Origin: Clostridium sp. Ade.TY
Lineage (GTDB): Bacteria > Bacillota > Clostridia > Clostridiales > Clostridiaceae
NCBI RefSeq assembly: GCF_000498355.1
Contig: NZ_AVSV01000017.1
Span: forward strand, 1 to 64,000
Length of the DNA stretch: 64,000 bases
Reading direction: 5' to 3'
Positions 1-9,702 of this stretch are shown in pieces; the first letter of the stretch is position 1, and each line of letters begins with the position of its first letter. Below the pieces are notes generated by a model. The model did not search any database. It was not told where the DNA came from and saw only the letters and a program-made list of their open reading frames with translations. A program made the translations under genes and the position numbers.

Positions 1-55
1 TAAAGAATAGCTTTTTCTTATTAGTCTTATACTATAACATTATATATTTTTATAA

Positions 56-1459
56 TTAATGTGTGAAACCATATGCACCTTTTTTAGTTTCTCTATCTTG
101 AAGTACACGAGCTTTATTAAGAGCTTCAATACCATCTTTAATGTCTTGCATTAATTGTTCTGCCATATTATGACCAAGGTCAGCACGACATACAATACGT
201 TGAATTATTACATCTTGTAAGTTTTCTGGTAATGGATAAGCAGGTACTTGCCATCCCTTCATTAATAGTCTATCTGCTAAATCGTATAATGTCCATTCTA
301 CATTAGCATCTTCTTTTAATTTAAAGCATACTATTGGTAAGTTTGATCCATCATTATATATTTCAAATAATCCCATATTTTCTATTTCTTTTGCTAAGTA
401 CATAGCTACATCTTTTGTTCTTTGATGTATTTGTCTATATCCTTCAAATCCATATCTTAAGAAATTATAATATTGACCTATGATTTGACTTGCACTTCTT
501 GAGAAGTTAATAGCCATTGTTGGTAATTTACCACCTAAGTAACTTACTTCAAATACTAATTCTTTTGGTAAGTATTGTTCATCTTTCCACATTACCCAAC
601 CTATTCCTGGATAAACAAGTCCATATTTATGACCTGATGTACTGATTGAAACAACATTTTTTAATCTAAAATCCCATTCTAAATCTGGTTCAATAAATGG
701 TGCAAATAATCCACCTGAAGCACCATCAACGTGAATTGGCACTGATAATTTTGCTGTTTTATTGTATTCTTCTATTTTTGCATCTAATGCCTTAATATCA
801 TCATATTTACCAGTATAAGTTATACCAAGTATACCAACTACACCAATTGTATATTCATCAACATAGTCTAATACTTTATCTATATTTAAACTCATATGTG
901 TTTCATCTAATGGAACTAATCTCATTTCAATATCCCAATATACACAGAATTTTTCCCAACAAACTTGGTATCCTGATGATACTACTAAATTTGGTTTCTT
1001 AGCCATAACATCAATACCAGCTGCCTTAGCTCTGTTTCTCCATCTAAACTTCATTGCCATACCACCTAGCATACAAGCTTCTGATGATCCAACTGTTGAA
1101 GTACCCATATATTTCATATTTTCTGGTGCATGCCATAAATCAGCAAGTATATTAACACATCTGTTTTCAAGTTCAGTTGTTTGTGGATATTCTGATTTAT
1201 CTATTGCATTTTTTTCTAATGTTTCTGCCATAATTTTAGTTGCTTCTGGTTCCATATATGTTTGACAGAATGTAGCTAAATTTAATCTTGCATTACCTTC
1301 ATCCATTAATTCATCTTTAACTAATCTATAAGCTATTCTTGGTTCTATTGGATTTTTATGAAGAGTATATCTTGGTAACTCAACATCTTCCTCTTCAGTA
1401 CCAAATATAGGTGTTCTATAAGTATCCTTTAACTTTTTATCATCTCTACTAAATAACAT
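56..1459 (-). CDS. gadB: Glutamate decarboxylase (PLP-dependent)
   Basis: Converts cytoplasmic glutamate to GABA and CO2, consuming a proton. The 467-residue length equals that of E. coli GadA/GadB. The PLP lysine is K278 within SISTSGHKYG, and the cofactor Asp lies in HVDGASGG (about 243-250). The protein ends in a histidine (GAYGFTH), resembling the C-terminal His that closes the E. coli active site at neutral pH; that role is inferred here. The start follows GGAGG about 10 nt upstream. It lies directly downstream of gadC on the same strand, so the two form an acid-resistance pair. No clear terminator is visible before the window edge. Confidence 0.97.
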   Translation of the reverse strand: MLFSRDDKKLKDTYRTPIFGTEEEDVELPRYTLHKNPIEPRIAYRLVKDELMDEGNARLNLATFCQTYMEPEATKIMAETLEKNAIDKSEYPQTTELENRCVNILADLWHAPENMKYMGTSTVGSSEACMLGGMAMKFRWRNRAKAAGIDVMAKKPNLVVSSGYQVCWEKFCVYWDIEMRLVPLDETHMSLNIDKVLDYVDEYTIGVVGILGITYTGKYDDIKALDAKIEEYNKTAKLSVPIHVDGASGGLFAPFIEPDLEWDFRLKNVVSISTSGHKYGLVYPGIGWVMWKDEQYLPKELVFEVSYLGGKLPTMAINFSRSASQIIGQYYNFLRYGFEGYRQIHQRTKDVAMYLAKEIENMGLFEIYNDGSNLPIVCFKLKEDANVEWTLYDLADRLLMKGWQVPAYPLPENLQDVIIQRIVCRADLGHNMAEQLMQDIKDGIEALNKARVLQDRETKKGAYGFTH

Positions 1460-1504
1460 AGTAAATGCCTCCTTAAATTTTTATTTTCTAGGTTATTTAT
1501 TTGA

Positions 1505-1569
1505 GTGTTCATTGGTAAAGTAGCACTTTCTTTAATAATTTTTTAGTCACTTACCTTATCAATGAACAC
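1505..1569 (-). repeat. Intercistronic inverted repeat between gadC and gadB
   Basis: A perfect 10-bp inverted repeat (GTGTTCATTG / CAATGAACAC) flanks about 45 nt. A second inner pairing (GGTAAAGT with ACTTACC) nearly continues the stem. In the gadC-gadB transcript it would fold as a long hairpin between the two genes. No U-run follows it, so an intrinsic terminator is unlikely. An mRNA-processing or stability element, or a protein-binding site, is more plausible. Confidence 0.6.
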
Positions 1570-1582
1570 AAATAAGCTATTT

Positions 1583-3145
1583 TTAAGATTTTTTATCTTT
1601 ATCCATATTACTTGATTGATTCATAATATCTTCTGGATCTGGATTAATTTGATGTTGTCCTCTTGCAATCGGAGGAACAAATTTATTAACTTCATTATAT
1701 TTTAATGCAACTGGTTCTTTAATATTTTTGTGTTCACTCTTATCATGTAATGCATAAATTGCAAATGGTATTATTAATACTATTACAAAACCTATTATAA
1801 GTATTGCTTCATACTCTTTAGCACTAGCTGCATCTAATGATGCTGGTGGCACAAAAGATATAACAAATGCAAATATTGACATAATAAAGCCAACTATACT
1901 AATTATCATTTTTACAATTGTTCCACCTGGTATTTGATACGCTCTTTTTAAATTCTTTTTCTTCAATACTAAAATAAAGTATGCTATAAAGAAGAAGAAA
2001 TAAGCTACTAAGTAAACGACGACTGTAAGTGACATTGCAGTTAAGAATGAAACGTTATTACCACCGCCTCCAAATGTTAAAACTGCTGCCCATATTGTAC
2101 ATAAAATACCTTGAACAATAATTAATGGAACTGGAACATTATGTTTATTAACTTTTCTAAATGTTTTTGGAAGAATTCCTTTTTGAGCTGCTACATATAA
2201 ACCTCTTGATGGTCCAACAACCCATGAACTAACTTCTCCCATAACTCCAACTGCAATCATTAATGCTATAATTTTTACAAGCCAAGTTCCGTGAGTAGTA
2301 AAATGTCCTATTAAAGCTGCAAATGTTTGAATAACACCTGAACTTAAATTTAAATCTGATTGTGGTATAACTGCTGCAACAGATAAACCACCCATAGTAT
2401 CTAAAACTATTGCACATATTACTAATAGTAACATTGCTAATGGATAATCTCTTTTTGGATTTTTCATTTCATTAGCATGAGTAGCTGAAGCTTCAACACC
2501 CATATAAGCTAAAATAAATGATACGAAAATAACTAATGTATTTAATTTTGTAAAGTCTGGAAAAAATGTTCCAGAACTAATCTTAACGTCTATAGGATTT
2601 CCTTGAGCTATATAAGCTATTGCTAATCCAAATAATATTATTGAAGGAATTATTATACCTATAATAAATCCTGCTTTAGCTATTTTTGCTGTATACTTTG
2701 TACCAGCTAATTGAGTAAATGTTAATGCCCAAAATACTATTAATACACCGATAAATTTAATTGTTGGATTTGTATTAAGTGCTGGGAAATCAAATACATA
2801 AGATAATGCTCCTAGTATAAAGTAAAGCATTGTTATAAAACCGATTGATATTTCAAAAAATTGAAATGCAATTGCTGCAAAACCAAATCTTTCACCTAAA
2901 GTGTTTCCAACCCAAGCGAAAACACCACCTTCTTGCCAACCTTCAACAGTTGCCATTTCAGCTGCGCATAATGCTACTGGTATAAACCATAAGAATCCAC
3001 CTGCTAATAGATAAAATACTAAAGTGAATCCAGATGTTGCAAATGTTGGATACTCATATGAAGCCATAACCATTGACGCTGTTATTGCAAAGAACCCAAA
3101 CAAACTTAATGACTTAGCACTATTTGCTTTTGATCCGTTGTCCAT
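1583..3145 (-). CDS. gadC: Glutamate:GABA antiporter (APC superfamily)
   Basis: Membrane exchanger importing glutamate and exporting GABA, supporting the decarboxylase. It is about 520 residues with roughly 12 hydrophobic segments, close to the 511 residues of E. coli GadC. The C-terminal tail after the last helix (about 45 residues, containing PPIARGQHQINPDPED) is polar and could correspond to the pH-sensing C-plug of GadC (family knowledge, inferred). The reading frame stays open to 3250, but the upstream ATG has no ribosome site. The ATG at 3145 has GAAGGG about 10 nt upstream, and the extra stretch contains a strong palindrome better read as leader. Transcribed before gadB. Confidence 0.93.
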   Translation of the reverse strand: MDNGSKANSAKSLSLFGFFAITASMVMASYEYPTFATSGFTLVFYLLAGGFLWFIPVALCAAEMATVEGWQEGGVFAWVGNTLGERFGFAAIAFQFFEISIGFITMLYFILGALSYVFDFPALNTNPTIKFIGVLIVFWALTFTQLAGTKYTAKIAKAGFIIGIIIPSIILFGLAIAYIAQGNPIDVKISSGTFFPDFTKLNTLVIFVSFILAYMGVEASATHANEMKNPKRDYPLAMLLLVICAIVLDTMGGLSVAAVIPQSDLNLSSGVIQTFAALIGHFTTHGTWLVKIIALMIAVGVMGEVSSWVVGPSRGLYVAAQKGILPKTFRKVNKHNVPVPLIIVQGILCTIWAAVLTFGGGGNNVSFLTAMSLTVVVYLVAYFFFFIAYFILVLKKKNLKRAYQIPGGTIVKMIISIVGFIMSIFAFVISFVPPASLDAASAKEYEAILIIGFVIVLIIPFAIYALHDKSEHKNIKEPVALKYNEVNKFVPPIARGQHQINPDPEDIMNQSSNMDKDKKS

Positions 3146-3180
3146 ATTTACACGACCCTTCAATATTTCTTTTTTATTAA

Positions 3181-3223
3181 CTCCGATTCTTAAATTTGTC
3201 GACAAGTTTAAGTAAAGTAGGAG
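3181..3223 (-). promoter_or_regulatory. Palindromic leader element upstream of gadC
   Basis: A 24-bp near-perfect palindrome centred on GTCGAC (3189-3212, one mismatched pair) is flanked by CTCC and GGAG arms (3220-3223 and 3181-3184) that extend the pairing. It ends about 36 nt before the gadC start codon. It could be a dimeric-regulator operator or an RNA hairpin controlling gadC expression. I recognise no known riboswitch class. Confidence 0.5.
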
Positions 3224-3697
3224 CTTTGGAACTCTATTGTTCCTGTCCATGGCTAAAGTATATCAACTGGTTTTTTTAGTGTAAATATTTAAAATTATCC
3301 ATATTATACTATAAAACCAATATATATCTTTTAATCTTTAATTTTTAAAAACTATTTTCCTCTTTATCTATTTTCCTTAATTTTTCTTAGTTTTTCATAC
3401 CACTTTATTTTTATAAGATATTAAAAGCCTTGTGTTTAAGCCATTTTTCACATTTATTCTTGTTTTTTCCAATTTATGAATTTTAATATCATCTACAAAT
3501 ACCCTATTTTACAGCATTTCAAAACAATTAACCTTAATATTATTTTCAATTAATTACTATTTATTTATAATTGTTACTTTTTTCAATTTATAGACACATA
3601 CTAAAGTTCTTTCTTACTAATTTGTTTACTTGTTTCTATTTTGTTAAACTAAATAGACTATTTTTCTATAAAAATACATATTTTTAAGGCTTTATTG
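3224..3697. other. AT-rich gap between gadC and the M32 peptidase gene
   Basis: No gene is supported. It should hold the gadC promoter; a TATAAT-like -10 on the minus strand lies at about 3303-3308 without a convincing -35. The rest is AT-rich sequence in which I see no further structure. Confidence 0.6.
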
Positions 3698-3738
3698 CAA
3701 AAAAGAAAGCAGTATTTTTAATTTTTAAAATACTGCTT
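3698..3738 (-). terminator. Intrinsic terminator of the M32 peptidase gene
   Basis: The stem AAGCAGTATTTT / AAAATACTGCTT is followed on the minus strand by a T-rich run (CTTTCTTTTTTG), just after the M32 stop codon. Confidence 0.85.
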
Positions 3739-3754
3739 CAGATTCAAAAAATAT

Positions 3755-5251
3755 TTATTTATATATTTCAAAATATTTTTTCTCTAAATAATCTATAAAA
3801 TATTTTGAATTTAATTCTTCTCCACTTACTTTTAATATAATTTCACTTGGTGAATATAAGCTAGCATATTTATGAATATTTTCATTTAACCAATTATGAA
3901 TTCCACTTAAATTTCCATTTGTTATATCAGAATACATATCTTTATAGTCTTTTTTCATAACTTCTAGCATTTGAGCTCCATATAGATTTCCTAATGCATA
4001 ACTAGGGAAATAACCAAATGAGCCATCTGACCAATGTATATCTTGTAATATTCCTTCACTATCATTTGAAGGTTCTACACCTAAATATTCTTTATATTTT
4101 CTATTCCACTCTTCTTTAACATTATCTACATCTAAGCTTCCATTTATAAGAGCTTTTTCAATTTCATATCTTATTATTATATGAAGGCTATATGTTAATT
4201 CATCAGATTCAGTTCTTATTAAAGATGGTTTTACACAATTTATAGCTTCATAAAATTCATTTAAACTTATATCTTTAAATTGTTTAAATTCATATTTTGC
4301 AAATGGTAAAAAGTATTCCCAAAATTCTTTACTTCTTCCTATAATATTTTCATAAAATCTTGATTGTGATTCATGAATACTCATTGAGAGTGATGTATCT
4401 AATCCTGTTTTTTGGAATTCATCTGGAATATCTTGATCATATATTCCATGACCACCTTCATGTATACAACTAAATAATGCTGATGTAAAATCAGGTACAT
4501 TATAGTTTGTTGTTATTCTTACATCCCTATTTCCAAAGCTAGTTGTAAAAGGATGCATACTTTCATCTAATCTTCCAGCTTCAAAGTCATATCCCATTTT
4601 ATTTAATATAAATTTTGATAGTTTTTCTTGAGATTCTTTATTAAATTCTCCTAATAGGAAACTTTTATCTACAACTTTGCCACTAGCATCTATTTTATTA
4701 AGTATATTTATTATACCTTCTTTAAGTTCTCCAAAAACCTTATCAAGTTTTTTAACTGTTAGACCTTCTTCATATTTATTTAATAATGTATCGTATTTAT
4801 TGTCCTTATATCCTAAATAATCAATAAATTCTTTTTGAAAATCTATTATTTTCTTTAAATGCGGTTTAAATATTTCAAAATCTTTTTTCTCTTTAGCTTC
4901 TTCCCATGCACTTTCTGAAAGTGCTTGAGCTACTACAAATTTTCTATATCTATCTTCTGGAATTTTCTTTGTTTCATCATATTCTTTTCTTGCATTTTTA
5001 ATTATAGCTTTATCAATTTTATTTAATCCTTCAACATTTTCATCAAAAAATTTTAGTAATTCTCCCATCTTATCTGATGTTGTCATCTTAAATATTTCAC
5101 CTGATAAATGTTCAATTATTTCTGAGCGTTGCTCTATAGCCTTTCTTGGCATTTTAGTTTGCATATCCCAATAGATAATTTCTAAAGCCCCCATTGTCTT
5201 ATGTATATCTTTAATATACTCTTTTAATTCTTTTAACTTTTCTTCTATCAT
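3755..5251 (-). CDS. M32 family carboxypeptidase (Taq type)
   Basis: Cytoplasmic metallocarboxypeptidase that trims C-terminal residues from peptides. The 498-residue length is typical for M32. The zinc motif HEGGH (in CIHEGGHGIYDQ) fits the HEXXH signature, followed by HESQSRFYEN typical of the family. The frame stays open to a TTG at 5260, but AAGGAG lies only 2 nt from it and 11 nt from the ATG at 5251, so the ATG is preferred. It lies 20 nt downstream of a small Cys-rich gene and is probably co-transcribed with it. Confidence 0.93.
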   Translation of the reverse strand: MIEEKLKELKEYIKDIHKTMGALEIIYWDMQTKMPRKAIEQRSEIIEHLSGEIFKMTTSDKMGELLKFFDENVEGLNKIDKAIIKNARKEYDETKKIPEDRYRKFVVAQALSESAWEEAKEKKDFEIFKPHLKKIIDFQKEFIDYLGYKDNKYDTLLNKYEEGLTVKKLDKVFGELKEGIINILNKIDASGKVVDKSFLLGEFNKESQEKLSKFILNKMGYDFEAGRLDESMHPFTTSFGNRDVRITTNYNVPDFTSALFSCIHEGGHGIYDQDIPDEFQKTGLDTSLSMSIHESQSRFYENIIGRSKEFWEYFLPFAKYEFKQFKDISLNEFYEAINCVKPSLIRTESDELTYSLHIIIRYEIEKALINGSLDVDNVKEEWNRKYKEYLGVEPSNDSEGILQDIHWSDGSFGYFPSYALGNLYGAQMLEVMKKDYKDMYSDITNGNLSGIHNWLNENIHKYASLYSPSEIILKVSGEELNSKYFIDYLEKKYFEIYK

Positions 5252-5271
5252 AGCCCCCAAGTCTCCTTATT

Positions 5272-5448
5272 TTAATATTCTTTATCAAAATACAGTACAG
5301 ATTCAGTTTCTCTACAGTATTTTGTTATTATACATTCACTTAATTTTCTTGGACATTTAAAACATACACATTGTAAGTCATTTCCATTACAGTTACCGTT
5401 TCTTTTTTCTGGACATTCTAAACAGTTAACTCCAACTCCTGCTGCCAT
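5272..5448 (-). CDS. Small cysteine-rich protein (58 aa), unknown function
   Basis: I do not recognise a named family. The 58-residue frame starts MAAGVGVNCLECPEKRNGN and ends FDKEY. It has eight cysteines spaced C-x2-C-x7-C-x6-C-x-C-x2-C-x6-C-x5-C, suggesting one or two small metal sites. AAGGAG lies 9-10 nt before the ATG. No signal peptide is visible, so it is probably cytoplasmic. Its stop codon is 20 nt before the start of the M32 carboxypeptidase, and no terminator separates them, so an operon is likely. Codon use matches its neighbours. Confidence 0.75.
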   Translation of the reverse strand: MAAGVGVNCLECPEKRNGNCNGNDLQCVCFKCPRKLSECIITKYCRETESVLYFDKEY

Positions 5449-5494
5449 AAAATATTCACTCCTTCATTAATCTTATAATCTAATTATATCAAAG

Positions 5495-5536
5495 ATATAA
5501 AAAATAAGTTAGAAACCATTAAGTCCTAACTTATTT
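5495..5536 (-). terminator. Intrinsic terminator of the ABC exporter operon
   Basis: The stem AAAATAAGTTAG / CTAACTTATTTT has a 12-nt loop and a T-run on the minus strand, directly after the permease gene. Confidence 0.85.
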
Positions 5537-5557
5537 TATAAATTCTATTATTTAATT

Positions 5558-6826
5558 TTACATTAACATATCTCTCTTAATAAATACAAAATGTGCAACT
5601 ATATATGATAATATAATTGTTATAATCATTGTTATAACCCCAAGTTGTGGAGTAAAGTGTATATTATTATGATACATAAACGCTATATCACCGGTAATTA
5701 CACTTGGTGTACTACCATAATTTAAGAATACATATTGTGCTATTTCTGAAATCTTTTCACTTACCATAGGTAATACTGTTGATGCAACTGATATAATTAC
5801 TGAAACTGCCATTGTTATCATACTACTCTTAAATAATGCTGATATCATAAATACAAATGCACAACAAGCTATTATAAATAATACTTGTAATAAGAAACTT
5901 TGAAGTACATAGTCACCCATAGTTGATTGATACCCAGAACCTATAACTCTATCTATTTGTTTATAACCATTTCTAAGAAGTACTTCTTGATTAACTTGAT
6001 ATTTGATTCCAAGCTCTACTGGCATCTTTAAATCACTAAATCCAGTAAATGCCCCTACAATCCCAAAGGTTGCAATTTCCGCACCACATATCAATCCTAC
6101 AACTGTTATTATTACAGCTATGAATTTTGATAATATAACTTTTGCTCTTGATATAGGCTGAACTAATAAAAATTTAACAGTAGCAGGTGTACATTCTCCT
6201 GAAACTATATCACTCATAAATACAGCTATACCTGCAACTAATATTACCATCCCTAATATAGTCATCCCTTGAATTGCTAAGTTTCCAGGATATAATTCCC
6301 ATCTTTCAACTGGTTTTATATTATTATCTAATAAATATTGCTTATTTTCTATTTGTTGCTTTACACCTTGTATATATTCCTTATTTTCTTTTGTCTGATC
6401 AGCACCTTTTAATTCATTTTTTAAATTCGCAATTTCAGTTTTAACTGTTTCTCTCCAATCAACAGCTACACCAGTTGCTAATATTTTTTCTTGGTGCTTT
6501 CTTTCACTTTCTAATCTATCAATTTCACTTTTTAAAGATAAAATATGCTCTTCTTGTGATTTTATAACTTCTTTACTTTCTTTTCTAGATTTAAAATCAT
6601 TTAATTGACTTGTTGCGTTTTTAAGTTCTTCTTTTTGCCAATTTAAATTATTATCTATCATTTCTATTTGACCTTGAGGAGATCTCCAATGTTCCATACC
6701 ATCTGCATTTATCTTTTGAACTGCAACTAATCCAACCATTGATAAACAGAATAATCCAAATACTATCCAAGTTTTTCCTCTTTTAAACATCTTAATTAAT
6801 TCATTCTTAACTAAGGTAAATAACAT
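5558..6826 (-). CDS. ABC-2 type transporter permease
   Basis: Membrane subunit of an ABC exporter. The 422-residue protein has one N-terminal helix (about 17-38), then a long charged, coiled-coil-like segment (about 48-165) rich in Lys, Glu and Gln, then about five helices including VILVAGIAVFMSDIVSGE. Large extracytoplasmic loops of this kind occur in bacitracin-type (BcrB/ABC-2) exporters. Its first base overlaps the stop of the ATPase gene, indicating translational coupling. The substrate is unknown; an antimicrobial peptide or lipid is a guess from the family. Confidence 0.85.
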   Translation of the reverse strand: MLFTLVKNELIKMFKRGKTWIVFGLFCLSMVGLVAVQKINADGMEHWRSPQGQIEMIDNNLNWQKEELKNATSQLNDFKSRKESKEVIKSQEEHILSLKSEIDRLESERKHQEKILATGVAVDWRETVKTEIANLKNELKGADQTKENKEYIQGVKQQIENKQYLLDNNIKPVERWELYPGNLAIQGMTILGMVILVAGIAVFMSDIVSGECTPATVKFLLVQPISRAKVILSKFIAVIITVVGLICGAEIATFGIVGAFTGFSDLKMPVELGIKYQVNQEVLLRNGYKQIDRVIGSGYQSTMGDYVLQSFLLQVLFIIACCAFVFMISALFKSSMITMAVSVIISVASTVLPMVSEKISEIAQYVFLNYGSTPSVITGDIAFMYHNNIHFTPQLGVITMIITIILSYIVAHFVFIKRDMLM

Positions 6827-7740
6827 TATCTTATCCCCCCTTCAACAAGCTCCATGTACCTTTGTTCTAATCCTTCTCTATTTTTATAAACTTCTTCTAC
6901 TGATACATTTTCTTTTACTAATATTTTTATAAGTTCTGGAGTTGTTCCTGAGTGAATAACTACATTTATTCTAGAGTCTAATATAGTTGAAGTTATTACA
7001 AAAGGCTGTTTTGTAAGTATTTCACAAACTTTCTTTTGCTCATCATTAATTATTAGTGTTATACTTTCTTTTTCTGTCCCCGTTACTGCTTCTTCCATAT
7101 TTTCAACAGCTTTAATAACTCCATCATTTATGAAAGCAACGGTATCACATAATTGTTGAACTTCACTTAATATATGTGATGATATAAATACAGCCATTCC
7201 TCTTTCCCTTGCTGCTTTTTTTACTATTTCTCTAAAATCTATAATTCCTGATGGGTCTAATCCATTTGTAGGTTCATCTAATATTAATAATCTCGGATTT
7301 CCTATAAGTGCTGCTGCAAGTCCAAGTCTTTGCTTCATTCCTAGTGAGTACTTTTTAACCTTATCATTAATTCTATTTTCTAATCCTACAAGTTTTATTA
7401 AATCATCAACTTCATCTTTAGTTACTTTTCTTATTCTTGCAATTTGCATTAAGTTTTCTCTTCCAGAAAGGTACTTATAAAGTTCAGGATTTTCAACAAC
7501 TGCTCCTACATCCCTTAATGCCTTCTCTTTATTCTTAAAAAGATCTTCTCCACATATCTTAACATCTCCAGAAGTAGGATTAATAAGTCCAACTAACATT
7601 CTTATTGTTGTTGTCTTACCAGCACCATTTGGTCCTAAAAATCCATATATTTCTCCTTCTTGTACTGTAAAGTTTAAATCTTTTATTATTTCACGTTTAC
7701 CGATTATTTTTTTAAGATTTTTAACTTCTAAAACATTCAT
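6826..7740 (-). CDS. ABC transporter ATP-binding protein (BcrA-like)
   Basis: ATPase partner of the overlapping permease. Walker A GPNGAGKTT (about 36-44), signature YSLGMKQRLG (about 132-141), Walker B LLILDEPT and the switch His in SSHILSE are all intact. The 304-residue length and the C-terminal extension after the nucleotide-binding domain match BcrA/NatA-type exporter ATPases. It is the first gene of a two-gene operon; no adjacent histidine kinase is present, unlike many bacitracin-resistance modules. Confidence 0.93.
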   Translation of the reverse strand: MNVLEVKNLKKIIGKREIIKDLNFTVQEGEIYGFLGPNGAGKTTTIRMLVGLINPTSGDVKICGEDLFKNKEKALRDVGAVVENPELYKYLSGRENLMQIARIRKVTKDEVDDLIKLVGLENRINDKVKKYSLGMKQRLGLAAALIGNPRLLILDEPTNGLDPSGIIDFREIVKKAARERGMAVFISSHILSEVQQLCDTVAFINDGVIKAVENMEEAVTGTEKESITLIINDEQKKVCEILTKQPFVITSTILDSRINVVIHSGTTPELIKILVKENVSVEEVYKNREGLEQRYMELVEGGIR

Positions 7741-7871
7741 TTATTAACCTCCCTAGGATTTTCTATATTCTAATTGTAAACACAACTTCTTAATATAAAT
7801 TAATATTAAATCTTATTAAATTCTTAACAATTCCTTAACTATATAATTATAATTTAAATGTTCCAAATAAA

Positions 7872-7926
7872 AAATAGAAAGACTGTAACTAAAAGATGAT
7901 TTTTAATCATCTTTTAGTTGCAGTCT
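7872..7926 (-). terminator. Intrinsic terminator of amtB
   Basis: A long stem (about 20 bp, GACTGTAACTAAAAGATGAT pairing with ATCATCTTTTAGTTGCAGTC) is followed on the minus strand by TTTCTATTTTTTATTT. Confidence 0.9.
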
Positions 7927-7960
7927 CTACTTATACATAAATCTTACTATTTTTTAATTA

Positions 7961-9172
7961 TTATTCCCAGTAAGCATCTTCACCTAATAAAGTATCATCT
8001 AATCCTTTTATCTGTTCCTTCTTAGTAGTTCTAATTGGGAATATACTATCTATAACCTTAAGTATTATAAATGTTAATATAAATGAATAAACAGCAACTA
8101 TTGCTACTCCTAATAATTGTATTAAAAATTGATGCATTCCACCTTGAATATGATTAATTGTAGCACTTGCAAATATACCAACTAATAAACTACCTGTAAG
8201 TCCTCCCATTCCATGAACTCCCCAAACATCAAGAGCATCATCCCATTTCATTTTATTTTTAAATTCAATACTTAAAAAACAAACTATAGGTCCTATTATT
8301 CCTATTATTATAGCCATCTTTGGATCAACATAGCCTGCACATGGAGTAATTGTAGCAAGTCCTGCAACTGAACCTGTAAGCAAATCTGTAAATAATAATT
8401 TTTTATTTATTATTATTGAAATTATCATCCAAACTACCATGGCAACTGCTGCAGCTATTGCTGTATTTATAAATGCTGCTGCTGCAACACTATCTGCTGC
8501 AAGTGAACCACCAGTATTAAATCCAAACCATCCAAACCATAATAAACCTGTACCTATTGCAACTATAACAAGATTATTAGGATTCATCTTTTCTCCTGAT
8601 TTTATTGCTCTTTTTCCTAAATACATTACTGTAGCTAATGCTCCAAAACCTGCACTAACATGAATTACTGTTCCTCCAGCAAAATCTATAAAACCTAATT
8701 TGCTTAAAAAGCCTCCACCCCATACCCAATGGCATACTGGAATATATATTAATATAGTCCATATTATAAGTATAGTTATGTATCCTTTTAAATTAAGTCT
8801 ATCTGCAAAAGCTCCTGTCATTAATGGAGCTGTTATTACTGCAAACATTAATTGATATGCAAAAAACATTACAAATGGTATTGTTGAACCATAAGTTGGA
8901 TTTGGTGCCAATCCAACTGATTTCATCGCGAAAAATTGACTAATATTACCTATTACTCCTCCATGATCCGCTCCATAAGCTAAACTAAAACCTCCAAATA
9001 TCCATATTACAGTTACTATACCCATTGATATGAAACATTGCATCATCATTATGACTACATTTTTTTTCCTGACTAATCCACCATAAAAAAATGCTAATCC
9101 AGGTGTCATTAAACATACTAATGCAGTACATATAATCATAAATGCAGTATTACCTGTATTTATTGCTGCCAT
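7961..9172 (-). CDS. amtB: Ammonium transporter
   Basis: Membrane channel for ammonium/ammonia uptake. The 403-residue protein has about 11 helices. The conserved pore histidines are in GGTVIHVSAGFGAL and WGVHGMGGLTG, and GAFADRL matches the family. The open frame begins at 9190, but AAAGGAG lies 8 nt before the ATG at 9172 (MAAINTGNTAF), which I take as the start. No glnK/glnB PII gene sits beside it, although many bacteria pair the two. Its neighbour across the gap is glutaminase, another ammonia gene. Confidence 0.96.
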   Translation of the reverse strand: MAAINTGNTAFMIICTALVCLMTPGLAFFYGGLVRKKNVVIMMMQCFISMGIVTVIWIFGGFSLAYGADHGGVIGNISQFFAMKSVGLAPNPTYGSTIPFVMFFAYQLMFAVITAPLMTGAFADRLNLKGYITILIIWTILIYIPVCHWVWGGGFLSKLGFIDFAGGTVIHVSAGFGALATVMYLGKRAIKSGEKMNPNNLVIVAIGTGLLWFGWFGFNTGGSLAADSVAAAAFINTAIAAAVAMVVWMIISIIINKKLLFTDLLTGSVAGLATITPCAGYVDPKMAIIIGIIGPIVCFLSIEFKNKMKWDDALDVWGVHGMGGLTGSLLVGIFASATINHIQGGMHQFLIQLLGVAIVAVYSFILTFIILKVIDSIFPIRTTKKEQIKGLDDTLLGEDAYWE

Positions 9173-9702
9173 AATATTATCTCCTTTCATAATTTAATTT
9201 CTAATCTATCATTTTGATAATATTTCAGCTCTTATTTTATAACTAAGATTTACTTTTGTAATATAAAAATAGAAATTTTTACAAACCTAATATAACGTTA
9301 AAACTAAAAAGTAATTAATTTGAATTTATGTATTTTTATTGATTTTAAATCTTATATAAAGTTACTATTTATTGAATTATAAAAACTATAATTTTATAAT
9401 CTTCATTTTTTAGTAAATTTATGGAAAAAATCACCTAAAATTTATATATTCTTATACTTTTTTTATACTATTTCCTCAAAAAGTTACCATTTTAAAAATA
9501 AAGAAACATTTCTAAGATATTTATTACATTAAAACTAATATTATTTCTCATATATATTTTAAAAATACTTTTATTCTTTCTCATTAAACTTCTTTATTTC
9601 TCTTTATTTAAATCATTTTTTAATTTATAAATCTCTCATTTTATATAGATTTTTTTGTTTAATTTATTTTACATAATTATGTAAATATTCATTTTACGTT
9701 AA
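9173..9702. other. Divergent regulatory gap between amtB and glsA
   Basis: About 530 nt of extremely AT-rich sequence without a supportable gene. It must contain the amtB promoter on the minus strand, but I cannot pick one confidently. I recognise no riboswitch or terminator in it. Confidence 0.6.

Noticed and set aside
3146-3250. N-terminal extension of GadC (35 residues)
   Set aside because: The upstream ATG has no ribosome site, while the ATG at 3145 does. The extra stretch holds a palindrome and does not resemble GadC N-termini.
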